A DNA stretch of 64,000 bases from Azolla caroliniana (lineage: Eukaryota > Polypodiophyta): assembly GCA_043228905.1 (NCBI GenBank), contig JBHGNT010000002.1, positions 20,274,001 through 20,338,000 on the forward strand, read 5' to 3'. The notes beneath the pieces were generated by a model. That model was given only the letters and a program-made list of their open reading frames with translations. It made no database searches and was not told the origin of the DNA. The position numbers and the translations under genes were made by a program. The first letter of the stretch is position 1. Each line of letters opens with the position of its first letter. Below, in pieces: positions 1-9,663 of this stretch.

Positions 1-5
1 AGTGA

Positions 6-482
6 TTGCGGAACAAACGCCGGTTCGATACAAAGCACCGACTACGACTGCGGAAGATTGAAGAAAGAGATTGGGTGATTGTCTATGATAGTAGTTTGGA
101 TCATCAACATACAACAATACGGAAGTTCGCTAAAAGGTGGTTCAGGCCATACGAAGTTCGGAAAGTTTTTGACAACGGAACTTACCGACTATGCGAGTTG
201 GATGGAATAGTACTACGGGTGCCTATAGCGGGGAAACAGGTGAAGATTTTCAAGAAGCGAACTGACAAAGAACCTTATGTAAGCTTAGACAAGACCGACA
301 ACAAGGAGCAATCAGACAAAGATCGCGGTGATGCGGAAAGTGAAGAAAGTGGTCTTCAATTGATAATCGACATACGGGAAGAATCGGAGAGTGCTACGGA
401 TGAAGAGGAACAACGAGCATCGGGAACTTCGGCACATACCGGAGGATGTGCAGGTTTGGAGGGGGCGAGTGTCGTAGTGTAA
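6..482 (+). pseudogene. Gyp-F: C-terminal end of a Ty3/gypsy integrase, 5' part outside the window
   Basis: This open frame encodes the end of a gypsy integrase. Near residues 45-70 it has the GPY/F-type segment found downstream of the catalytic core (RKFAKRWFRPYEVRK, then NGTYRLCELDG). A basic patch (GKQVKIFKKR) and an acidic tail follow. The same order of motifs occurs in Gyp-B on the minus strand at about 3700-4060, so both belong to one lineage. The catalytic core would lie left of the window. The frame ends a few codons inside the LTR-like sequence that starts at 470, which is normal for gypsy pol. The start shown is only the first Met in the window, not a real start. The integrase-tail call is firm; activity is unknown. 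Confidence 0.8.
454..469 (+). promoter_or_regulatory. Polypurine tract of Gyp-F
   Basis: A purine-rich stretch (TTTGGAGGGGGCGAG) lies directly before a TGTCG LTR start. It matches in form and position the tracts before the Gyp-B LTR (GGTGGGGGCGGA, minus strand, 3655-3670) and the gag-only element LTR (GGTGGGGGTGGA, 19990-20000). It would prime plus-strand DNA synthesis. Confidence 0.6.
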
Positions 483-539
483 TTCGCACACTACGTGAAA
501 ATTATATTTTTGTCCCTTCGAATAGAATCGGCAATGAGG

Positions 540-658
540 AATCGGTAAGGAGGAACTGGTGAGAACCTGATGAAGGATGGAATTGGTAAGGAGGAACCGG
601 TGAGAACTGGATGAAGGATGGAATCGACAAGGAGAACCGGTAAGAACTGGATGAAAAG
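540..658 (+). repeat. 41-bp tandem repeat, about 2.9 copies
   Basis: Two consecutive 41-bp units and a shortened third are visible, each containing a variant of GGAGGAACCGGTGAGAACTGG followed by ATGAAGGATGG. It resembles in composition, but not in period, the GAACCGG-rich minisatellites in the copia LTRs of this window. Confidence 0.75.
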
Positions 659-689
659 ACAAATTTGTAAATAGAAGAAAAGATTATTA

Positions 690-766
690 CATGCATAGGG
701 CAGGATTCGAACCTTGTACCTCCATGTTAACGATTTTTTAGCCTTACCATTATACTAACATATTAT
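690..766 (-). other. tRNA-like relic, possibly a SINE head
   Basis: Read on the minus strand, there is a D-arm-like AGTATAATGGTAAGGCT, an anticodon-arm-like block, and a T-arm-like block GGTTCGAATCCTGCC, in tRNA order and spacing. The acceptor stem does not pair cleanly and the anticodon is ambiguous, so this is not a functional tRNA gene. The two internal boxes resemble a Pol III promoter, as in tRNA-derived SINEs. A similar block sits at 59803-59885. Confidence 0.45.
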
Positions 767-1214
767 GAATTTTAAAGTTATATTAAACTTTATCCCATGT
801 AAATATTCTAGATATGCATGGTACAAAAAGTTATTCATGCATACACACTCGAGTTAAAAGAAAAGATGGGATAGAAAGCTAATCATGCACATGCAGTGTG
901 CATGAAAACTAAAGTTAGGAAAAGCATGATGCTTGCATGTGATAAACTTACACTCTTCCAACACTATATGAGGAAGAGAGAAAGATGTATCGAGGTTGTT
1001 GATTTTTGATAAGGATTGATTAATACAAAATATTCATGGGATTCACGATTTTACCATCTAATTCTCTCATACAATCTAAGTATCCATTAATACATTATAC
1101 TCGTGGGATTCACGAGTTTCACATCTCCATCTTGTAATCTATTTGTAACAAAAACTATCTCATATTCTTCTTCTCCTAGTCCAAAACCTCAGTGGTTCCC
1201 ACCCGACTCACGCA

Positions 1215-1526
1215 ACGATCTGGCGCCGAAAGGCACGACAACGCGGAGGACACCGGGTATACGGCGTAGAAAGGGGCGTGGATATGGTCGATCAAGGGCC
1301 ATGAGACGAGCATGCATACGAGAAGAGATCATGGCAAACAACCTGTCGACAGGTCGAACGAGCCTACGGAGAGGATGGAACCGGAGCCGACGGTTCAGAC
1401 CGGCGGGGGCCAACACGGTAGCCGGGATGTGGATTACGGAAGGCCGGTTACTCACTACGGCCGGAATCACTCACCCTTCTCTAGATTTGGCATGTACCGA
1501 TGGACGTGCGGTTTGGTGGGGCCGGA
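1215..1526 (+). mobile_element. Internal remnant of a deleted gypsy-type element, with PBS-like start and polypurine end
   Basis: It begins with a PBS-like TGGCGCCGAAAGGC and ends with GGTTTGGTGGGGCCGGA directly before the LTR at 1527. The last ~70 bp resemble the 3' end of the gag-only element at 19927-20000 (CTCACCCTTCTC, then GTTTGGTGGGG). Only about 310 bp separate the two LTR-like blocks, so nearly all internal sequence is gone. Short open frames here carry no recognisable domain. Confidence 0.5.
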
Positions 1527-2572
1527 TGTATTGAAGATTCACGACCATAGTGAGAAAACATGAGAAGTTAGTGGTATCGACGAAGTGCATCATGTGCACT
1601 TACCCTTGTATAAACGTGTGAATAATAGGGGTGCCTTTATGGTGCCGAATAGGAGTTAGGTTGGGACAGAGAACCCCATGTAATAAGGGATTTATCCCAC
1701 ATTGTTACGCATCCCTCTCCTTGCTCTATAAAAGGAAGAGAGTGTCCCTTGTAAAAGGGGTTGCCCATTTTGAGTTAGGAAGGGTATACCACTTAGGTCT
1801 AGGGTTTGGTAGTTTTCTTGGTCTTCATCTTATTCTTATTCCCTTAGGGTTTGTACTTTGGTCTTTTCACCCTATTTCGTTTAAGGGTTTCATTTTAGTC
1901 TTCTTCATTGTCTCATGGGTTTGGTCCATTCTTTCGAGTGGATGTTAGTATTCCGTTTAGGTTCTTCTTCTTGTGAGAGTTCGTGCGAGTTAGGGTTTAT
2001 GCAGTTTAGGGTTTTGGGTGTTACTCTCCCTTCTTCGTGTGAGAGTTTGGTTTGGTTTGGGGGTTCCTACAATGGCGGCTTTAGGCATTCCAGTGGCAAC
2101 ACTTGGTGATTCGGCTTCCTCTCCTCGATGGAGAGCGTTTCGTGTGGCGGCCGGTTCGAGAAGGGAGGGCGAAGTGGCACAAGAACACTCCACCTTCTTC
2201 GAGGCGTGACCAACGGTGGACGTTGTGGTCCCGGAGGCCCACTTGACTCACCTTCGTCGGTTTCCATTCTTAACTTGTTGTATTAGCCTATTGATATGTA
2301 ATAGCCACCGGATTCGGGGCATGTAACCGTCTTGTTGTAAAGATCTTGTAATATATATTCATGTTAGCGTATATCTATCTTCCTTGTAACATATTTGAGT
2401 CGGGTCCATATTCGTGGTGAACCGTTTTTGTGAAACCCTACATTCGTTGGAGCCGGAAGCCGATTCCGGTCCGAAACCCACGAAGCTCAAGGACTCCACC
2501 ATCCGTCTCCCTAGTCCAAGACCCCTGCTGTCCCGCCTAAGATCCTACACGTACTCGTGGAAAACCGCGACA
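1527..2572 (+). repeat. 1046-bp LTR related to Gyp-B and gag-only LTRs
   Basis: It starts TGTATTGAAGATTC after a polypurine tract and ends GTGGAAAACCGCGACA, the same end type as the LTRs at 16957 and 20001 (TGTCGTGAAG...CGCGACA). It shares with them a block TTTATCCCACATTGT, then a TATA box (CTATAAAAGG at 1725-1734), then a GGGTTTGG/TTAGGGTTT-rich leader and the closing CCTAGTCCAAGACCCC. Open frames inside it have no known domain. It truncates Gyp-A, whose coding sequence starts right after it. Confidence 0.7.
1725..1734 (+). promoter_or_regulatory. LTR TATA box
   Basis: CTATAAAAGG follows the conserved CCCACATTGT block. The same arrangement occurs in the two LTRs of the gag-only element (17105, 20149) and, inverted, in the Gyp-B LTRs. 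Confidence 0.6.
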
Positions 2573-2949
2573 ACGGCAATAGGCGAAGAATGCAGACTGG
2601 GCAGAACAAGATGAGATATGCAAGGTAGCCCATGCATGGGTAGAAAAAGCAAATGCGGCAAACGTGGAGCGTATGAAGCACGAGTCTGCAAATGACAGTT
2701 TGCCAATGAAAGGAAATACATCCTCACCGGATCCCATATGGCAAGCATTGGCGGATTGTGAGATACCAATGACCATGGAAAAGCTTCTTCGACTAGTGCC
2801 ACGATTCCGACAGGTCGTGGAAAACCACATAAGGGGCACCACCGGATTAGATGTCTCAACAAATTTTGCAGAGTCTAGTATTGGCTCAACAGTTGTAGAT
2901 CATCACAATCTAGCCATTAAGTTGGTACTGCAGGGACAGGAAATCTCGG
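2573..2949 (+). pseudogene. Gyp-A: gag/protease linker region, truncated by Gyp-B
   Basis: This is the first preserved coding piece of Gyp-A. The translation includes CEIPMTMEKLLRLVPRFRQ, the sort of segment preceding the aspartic protease in plant Tat/Athila-type gypsy polyproteins, and then NLAIKLVLQGQEIS just before the protease. At 2949 the frame is cut by the Gyp-B LTR. It resumes at 16010 with the protease active-site motif. An LTR forms its left edge, so upstream gag is not seen. I place it in a Tat/Athila-like lineage by motif style only. Confidence 0.65.
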
Positions 2950-3654
2950 TGTCACGTTGTTACGCGTGTGCGTGGAGAACGAAGCGGGACCATCGGGGTC
3001 TTGGATCGAGAAATAGCTGAGAAGGAGGAGAACGGAAAGACCACAGACGCACTTGCACACGCGCAGACACGGGAGCACACAGGAATCACAGTCCAACAAC
3101 ACAACAAAACGAGACGACTAGAAGTCCGAGTATATGAACATGTATGTATATAAATAAATAAATAAATATATATATATATATCAAGGAGGTTACAACTAAC
3201 AGGCCGGCAAGGCGAACATCGACGTCTGTTCACTCACACACAGAAGAGCGAGATGGAGACTCTGCCGGAAGCACACGGGCATTCCACGGAGCAGAGTCAG
3301 CCTCCCGAAAACCTGCGCAAAATGGCTATGGAGAGTGGCAGAGGAGAAGGGCTCGGTCCCAGTCCGGCAGCACTTCGTCCTCTCTGATGCGCGATACATT
3401 TCCCATTCCTCTCCCTCTCTTTTATAGCCCAAGGAGGGAGGCCGTTATCATCCGTTACATCACATTAATTCTTTGTCCTTTCGGACAAAGATACACCTCG
3501 ATTCTCTCCCCATTGATTGCGTGCTACTTAGGATTTCACTTCAGCTGACTTGTACCTACCTACCTACCATACAACAAAAAGTGTGCTCGCGTGTAAGGGC
3601 CAGTTTACACACGCTAAACTCAGTTTTCGCCTAGGGATGGTTTTCTTCACGACA
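2950..3654 (-). repeat. Gyp-B 3' LTR
   Basis: It matches 15317-16009 over its whole length. On the minus strand it begins TGTCGTGAAGAAAACC and ends AACGTGACA. A minus-strand TATA box (CTATAAAAGAG) lies near 3416-3427. An AAAT/AT microsatellite occupies 3150-3180. Confidence 0.9.
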
Positions 3655-3670
3655 TCCGCCCCCACCTAAC
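3655..3670 (-). promoter_or_regulatory. Gyp-B polypurine tract
   Basis: On the minus strand GTTAGGTGGGGGCGGA directly precedes the TGTCG start of the 3' LTR. This is the expected position for the plus-strand primer. Confidence 0.7.
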
Positions 3671-3689
3671 CGCGCATCCACCGGTATGC

Positions 3690-5301
3690 ACCAAAATTGG
3701 GCCCATGCTTTACTCCTCTTCTTCCGGATCGTCGTCCGCCTCGGACTGCCCGTCGTCGCCGTCCATGCTTTCCAGATCCGGCTCGCACTCGTGTCGTTTC
3801 TTGAACGCTTTGACCCTCTTCCCCGCTACCGGTATTGCCATTCTCGTATCGTCGAGCTCCGCAAGATGGTAGGTCCCGTTGTCGTTGGCGCCTGTCACCA
3901 TGTAAGGCCCGAACCACCTCCTTGAAAACTTCCGCGTTGCCCTGTGTTGGTTGTTGAGGCCGCTGTCATAACTAGGACCTAGTCGCCTTCCTCGATCTTT
4001 TTCGGTCGCAGTCGGTGAGTCCGGTCAAACCGCCCTTTGTTCTTCAACCTTGCCAACCGAAGCTTCTCCGCGGCTCGTTCCACGTCCTCCGGCCTTCGCT
4101 CGAGTTGTCGAATCCGTGCCGCTAGCAAATCCTCCCAGCTCATCTCATCTCTCCAGTCCACCGTGGCCCATGAGGAGATGGTTCGCTCTGTTGGCATGAT
4201 CGGCCTCTGTCCGTACATAAGCTCTGTCGGCATGAACCCGGTTACCGAACTGTGCATAGTTCAGTCCGCCCACAAGGCATAAAGTAGCAGTCGCGGCCAG
4301 TTCCCGACTTGGCCTTCACACACCCGTACTAGCGCTTTGACGATCGGCCCGTGTCTGCGCTCCACCTTCCCGTTAGCCTCCGGATTGTACGCTGTGGTGA
4401 GCGAGAATTTGACCCCTAGTTGGTCAAACAGCTCTTCAGCCTCTTGCGCGTCCAACTCTCCACGGTCAGCCACGATCTTTCCTACGCTCCCATACCGACA
4501 TATCACGTCCTCGATCAGAAACCGGCACACAGCCGCGGTCGTTTTGTTCTGTAGCACTCGGCCTTCAACCTGGTTCGTCAGATCCTCCCGAGCCAACACC
4601 AGATACCGCATTTGTCCCACCCCCATCGGCATCGTCACCAAATCCACCATCCATTTGAAGTGGATGGTCGGAGGGTAGGTCGGGTGAAGCTCGGCCCGGT
4701 GTCAGACTATGGAGTGCATCTAATAGCTTTCGCAAGTCGTCACGAACCGATGCACGTTCCGGTACAGTCCCGGCCACTAGTACTTCCACTTTAGCTTCTC
4801 GAACGTGGCCCACGTTCCGCGGTGTCTGGCCAAGGGACTCTCGTGGTAGGCCTCCAACAACTCCTCTTGTTCCTCCTTCTTCGCCACCACTCGGAGCGGG
4901 ATGTCGTCCATCTTCTTCGGGTGCTTCCATATGTACCCGTCCCGAAGGAAGAATTGGTACATTTTCTTCCGGATCTGGTTGGTCTCTTCTTTTGTCCACG
5001 CCGCGTCTGGTGTCATTGTTTTCCGGAGCCCGCCAATCTGGAGCCACTCCCCCTCATACTTGCTCTTGTCGAATTCGTTAAGCGCCGGAGTGCTCCCCTT
5101 TCTGGTCGTCACGTATGCCGTCTCGAAGAATCTACGTCGACTTCCTCGTCCTCCAAAACCATGCCATCCTCGTTTTCGAACCTCGTCCTTGAGAGCATGT
5201 CGGCCATGGCATTGTCTTTTCTGGAAATGTGTCGTGTCTCCGGATTTAGGGACTTGATGTACGCTATCCACATGAGCATTGCCAGGTCCGGCGTCGCGCA
5301 T
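3690..5301 (-). pseudogene. Gyp-B integrase
   Basis: On the minus strand the N-terminal zinc-binding part is at 5301-4740, including HESPLARHRGTWATFEKLKW. The catalytic core is at about 4660-4261, with VDLVTMPMG (first Asp), VADRGELD (second Asp) and KVERRHG (Glu). The C-terminal part (MYGQRPIMPTER, KNKGRFDRTHRLRPKK, NGTYHLAELD, GKRVKAFKKR) runs to about 3710. It would have inserted element cDNA into chromosomes in the nucleus. At least two frame breaks and a stop after KKIEEGD make it a pseudogene, although the three acidic residues remain. The tail is homologous to the Gyp-F fragment at 6-482. No chromodomain is recognisable. Confidence 0.85.
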
Positions 5302-6601
5302 CCGGAAACCATGCCGAGAATCGGCAGGTAGTCCGTCTCGATTATTACCTCTATCTCGATCAAATAGTCTTTATTGGCCTTCACCACCGAAACGATACCC
5401 CAGAGTTTGCGTTTAACCAGGGCGTATCCTCACTGTCGTTCACTGAGGACCTTCGCGCCGAACCGGATGGGGAACCTCGTGCCAACGTCATCCTCTTGGT
5501 TGATCACCCATCCGATCCCGGTCGGACTCGTGTCTACAGTTACGTAAATCAGAGTGTTTTTGCCGTAGACAGCCTTTCGGAGCGTTGGTGCCGTGGCAAG
5601 TGCTTCCTCTTCATTTTTTGGACTGACTCCGTATGCTCGTCTCCCCACTCGAATTTACGCCCTTTCTTCAACAACCTATACGGCGGCTCCGCGACGTGGG
5701 CGTAATGCGGGAGCCTGATATGGTAGAACGTGCATGCTCCCAAGAATCTCCGAACCTCCGTAACCGAATTGCAGTCATGCTTCATCGCGGAGATGGCTTC
5801 CACCTTGGCCGGACACGGTTTCCGACCATATGGTCTGCATAGGTGCCAGAGGACCATGATCTCTGATTACCCGAAGGCCGATTTTTCCCCGGAGAAGGTG
5901 AGCCTCGCGCCTTCTAGCCTCTGCATCACCTTCTCGCAGTCATCGATGTGAGTCGCCATGAAATTCCGACATCCATCCGGCCCGATTGTCTCGTTCTTTT
6001 CCTCCACCGGGCATCCCCTGATCGGGATGTCGTCTAAGAATGGCATGGTGATGTCTGGGATACAGTCCCTGAGCACTTTGTTCATCGCGTTCACCATGTG
6101 AGCCACCGAGTTCGTCCCTCCTTGTGGTAGGGTACACATCCGCACTAGGCCGAGGGGAGTCCGCATAGTCGTAATGTCTCTGCTCTCCATGGCTAGTTGG
6201 AACTGATCGTACCCCGAGTACAGATCACCGACAGAGTAAATAGACCTTCCGGCGAAGGCCTCCGCGAACTCATCTATGGTCGGTCCGATTCCTACGTTCC
6301 GAATGGTCACCTTGTTGATCGGTTGCAGGTCTTGAATAAAACGTAACGTGCCGTTCTTCTTTGGCACAGTAAACCACCGATTTGAGTATGGGGCACTCGA
6401 CGGTTTGAGCATGCCCATCTCGACCTTCTGTTTCAATAGCTCCATCAGCTTCGGGATGTGAGCTCTGGGTACCAGAATCGGTTTGAGGTTCCACGGCACA
6501 TGTGGTACCGTGAAGATCACCATCGGTTCCACAATTGTCGGGTCTACGCACCCGATCTCCTCCGGTGAGAATGCGAAAGCCTTCTCATGCCTCCCGAGCA
6601 T
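5100..6601 (-). pseudogene. Gyp-B reverse transcriptase and RNase H
   Basis: The longest open piece (6601-5867 minus, 244 aa) has RT motifs in order: RWFTVPKKNGTLRFIQDLQP, SIYSVGDLYSGYDQFQLAM, TPLGLVRMCTLPQG and PFLDDIPI. The last is the catalytic box, with FLDD in place of YVDD, at about 6026-6045. RNase H follows in two pieces, IYVTVDTSPTGIGWVI (5430-5648) and VIIETDYLPILGMVSG plus RKDNAMADMLSR (5109-5387). Frame shifts separate the pieces. The wording of the RT (LQPINKVTIRN, TLPQGGTNS) differs clearly from Gyp-A and Gyp-D, so this is another gypsy lineage. It makes cDNA from element RNA in the cytoplasmic particle. Confidence 0.9.
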
Positions 6602-7173
6602 TCTCCGAAACCGGTCCTCCTCCGTCGGCAGTAGAAAGCCACCCCCACCGATCTTGAGCTCTCGTAGCGTTATATCGGTGAACGTGTGTCATATGCTGGT
6701 CGGATCTCGCAAACTCGGCTCTGACGCACCCCCCTTTACTCGTATCTTGCTGCCCTCCGGCAAGGGTGCCGCTACTGGCCTCACCTTCCAGTCCACAGTC
6801 TTGTACTTTGTGTCTACCCGGGCCGTCCGATCCGACTCGAGCCCGTTACAGAAGTCGGCGATGACTTCGTACATCCCTTCTGAACATACCGGAATCGTCC
6901 GGTCCTCTTTAAGGCCTTCTCCGATCACCTCTCGTAACTGTCCCAAGGTGTCGTCGAAAGAGACCGCCTCCACGGCTCCGTTGGTTTCCTCTCCAGGGCC
7001 GAGGACTCCGCATGCCCGAAGTCGCTCCTCTGCCCTCTTCTTCTCCCGGCCAACGACGCCGACAATTGTACAACCCCCGCTGTCGGAGAACCAAAATTTC
7101 CTACCTATGGTACATTTGTGGGGTTTTTCCGGGGTGTCCGGACTATCGCGGCCCCACGCCTTGATAGCCCTCT

Positions 7174-7600
7174 CTAAAACTCCCCTCGGGTTTCGCCACC
7201 GAGGGTCTCGCGGTTACGCTCATGGTTTGGTCGCACCGTCAGGAACTGAACTGAGTGACGCCCGTCTTGGCTCTTGACTCTTGCATAGGCCGAACCGTTG
7301 TCTAGCACCTTGGTCTCCATCCGTGCCGCCGTGATGTATGGTTCTCTTAGTATAACCGAATGTGAGGACGTCTCCTGCACGAAGAAGTGCTGGTCGATCT
7401 CGACATCGCTGATTTTCACCCGTACATTCGGTTAGGCTCCATGTAGTTCTCCCGTGGCGCGCATCGTTGCCCGTATTTTCCAGTCGTGTTTGGTGTTGAT
7501 CTGCCATTTCCCCTTTTTGTAGAAGTCCATGGACATCAAGTTGATTTCTGAACCGTGGTCCATCAACGCCACCACCGGCTCCTGGACATCCCCGACCTTA
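7174..7600 (-). pseudogene. Gyp-B aspartic protease
   Basis: On the minus strand VALMDHGSEINLMSMD spans about 7537-7567. DHGSE is a retroviral-type protease active site of the D-(S/T/H)-G form, with the catalytic Asp kept. Downstream, GKWQINTKHDWKIRATTGE and VEIDQHFFVQE extend the domain toward RT. The frame shifts between 7598 and 7507, so the product would be broken. It would have cut the Gag-Pol polyprotein. Confidence 0.75.
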
Positions 7601-8954
7601 ACAGGGGTCTCCGTGGTCGCTCTGGCCTAGTGCGGCTTCGAATAGTGGCTCTCCGCCAACTCGTCTTCTAGCGCCATGTCCTCTATGTGCCTCATTTGCA
7701 CTTCCACCGGCTTCTCTGGCTCTGGCTCTGTCGACAGCCTCTTCCTCTTCACCAAGTCTACGATGGAGTCGTGATACTCCTTCTTTGCGATCCCGAGCAC
7801 TTCCCTCAGCGACAACTCCACTTTGCTGTCGAGGATACATTCCTCCAGGACCTTTCGATTTCCATGCTTAACCAGTACCCGACCTTCTTGGCTTTATTCG
7901 GTGTGCCGATCGCACCGGCCTCATTCTGCCTTTGACCGAATCGGGTCTTCTACCGTTGCGAGGGCCCGGCCCCTCCGGTGTTACCTACTCACTTGTCTTC
8001 CACCAGAGCCTCGTAGTTCTGGCATGCGGCTTCAACGAAGCCCGTCTTCTCTTCGACTGGGTCACTCCACCCGGTTACCTCTCGGACCAGTTTTTCCGCG
8101 CAATCCGCTTCTTCTTTCCTTAGCTGTGTGCCAGCGAGGCCTTCCAGCATCAGCGGCCAGAATCCGGCTTCATTCGTCTTCCGGGCCTCACCACCTCCGA
8201 CCCGGATCCTAGCCGACGCCGAGTAGTGGACGGTCTCCGCGTGGTGAGTCGTCACTTCTTCCATCAGCCGTTTCATACCCGCTAGTCCGACATTCAGGTC
8301 CAGGGCCCTTCGGGTCTCACTAGCGTGCACCCGACCAATCCATAGGTACACCACATTGGCTCTCATTGCCTCGGTGAAGTCCCCGCAGTCCTTCCGGACG
8401 TGGCCGACCGCGTCGCACCACAAACACCGGTTTCCTGCCAGAGGCCTTCGGTCATGGGCCGGTTCGCCGCGTGGTGAGTCGTCGCTTCTTCCATTAGCCG
8501 TTTCATACCCGCTAGTCCGACATTCAGGTCCAGGGCCCTTCGGGTCTCACTAGCGTGCACTCGACTGTTCCATAGGTACACCACATTGGCTCTCATTGCC
8601 TCGGCGAAGTCCCCGTAGTCCTTCCGGACGTGGCCGACCGCGTCGCACCACAAACACCGGTTTCCTGCTAGAGGCCTTCGGTCATGGGCCGGTTCGCCGC
8701 GTGGTGAGTCGCCGCTTCTTCCATCAGCCGTTTCATACCCGCTAGTCCGACATTCAGGTCCAGGGCCCTTCGGGTCTCACTAGCGTGCACCCGACCGTTC
8801 CATAGGTACACCACATTGGCTCTCATTGCCTCGGCGAAGTCTGCGCAATCCTTCCGGACGTGGCCGACCGCGTCGCACCACAAACACCGGTTTCCTGCCA
8901 GAGGCCTTCGGTCATGGGCCGGTTTCGCCGCCGTCCCTCCGTGCCTGTGCAATC
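7600..8954 (-). pseudogene. Gyp-B gag C-terminal part with CCHC knuckle, disrupted by triplication
   Basis: The minus strand encodes CLWCDAVGHVRKDC, a CX2CX4HX4C zinc knuckle that would bind element RNA, followed by FTEAMRANVVYLWIGRVHASE. The region lies between Cop-A (ending at 8955) and the protease. The knuckle-containing stretch is present three times in a 230-bp tandem repeat (8238-8928). Because 230 is not a multiple of three, each unit changes frame, and the open frames at 7989-8423, 8363-8653 and 8668-8997 are overlapping readings of the three units. Downstream to 7600 the frame is charged, with no other domain I recognise. Confidence 0.8.
8238..8928. repeat. 230-bp tandem triplication of the CCHC region
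   Basis: CGCGTGGTGAGTCG recurs at 8238, 8468 and 8698, exactly 230 bp apart. The intervening sequence is nearly identical, including the knuckle codons and CATAGGTACACCACATTGG. The few differences between units look like scattered point changes, so the triplication is fairly young relative to the element. Confidence 0.95.
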
Positions 8955-9653
8955 TGACAGGAACTACACGTTGCCAATGAACAATGCTCGGCCACAACCG
9001 AGCTTAGAATCAAACAAAGAAAACGGGGAATGAACGCACGACACAATGGAGAGAAGAGTACACAAGATGTTTACGTGGAAAACCCAAACACGGGAAAAAC
9101 CACAACAGTCCACTGACTGCTAACTATCACTATGTAACAATATACAATAGATGAACACAGAGGAAACGACCTCTTGTTCACTGTCTTCGCCACAAGCGGC
9201 GGTTACAATAGAGATACGAACTCTTCGTCTCTTTTCTCTCTCTCTCTCTCTCTGTACATTGTTGCGCTCTAATCTTGCTCCAAAAAGAATGACAACAACA
9301 CAATCACTAAGTTTGCCCTAAGTCATATTTATACTAATATGACTTTTCGGCTATTTACAAATATAGCCCCGATGGACTCTCAAAAAACATATTTACGAAT
9401 ATGTCCCTTCATCCAGTGAGCACTTCTCACCGGGCCTTCACCATCCGGCTCTTGCCGGGTACTCGTCATCCGGTTCTCACCGGGTCTTCCGTAGCCGGGT
9501 ACTCCACATCCGGTTCTCACCGGGTCTTCACCATCCGGCTCTTGCCGGGTACTCATCATCCAGTTCTCATCGGGTCTTCACCATCCAACTCTTGCTGGCT
9601 ACTCGTCATCCGGTTCTCCTCACTTCCCATCCGAAGGGATCTGTTTCCTAACA
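8955..9653 (-). repeat. Cop-A 3' LTR
   Basis: On the plus strand it runs from TGACAGGAACTAC to CTGTTTCCTAACA. It contains a TC microsatellite (about 9233-9254), the palindromic TATA block near 9327-9345, and ~50-bp CCGGGTACTCGTCATCCGG-type repeats (about 9410-9620). Confidence 0.95.
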
Positions 9654-9663
9654 AATTCCCCCT

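Larger units (their letters stand above)
470..1214 (+). repeat. LTR-like sequence after Gyp-F, boundaries partly inferred
   Basis: It starts TGTCGTAGTG immediately after a polypurine tract. The right edge is placed where the sequence reaches CTCACGCAACGA, followed by a primer-binding-like TGGCGCCGAAAGGC, the same layout as the LTR/PBS junctions of the other gypsy elements here. Inside are a three-copy 41-bp repeat and a tRNA-like relic. No second full copy lies in the window, so length and unity cannot be proven; it may be two LTR pieces fused by deletion. The rest (about 770-1100) is AT-rich with no gene. Confidence 0.4.

Noticed and set aside
690-766. Functional tRNA gene
   Set aside because: The acceptor stem does not pair, the anticodon loop is ambiguous, and there is no clear 3' terminator; listed only as a tRNA-like relic.
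1103-2614. Short frames in 1103-2614 as host genes
   Set aside because: They lie across LTR and PBS-like sequence, lack domains, and overlap on both strands.
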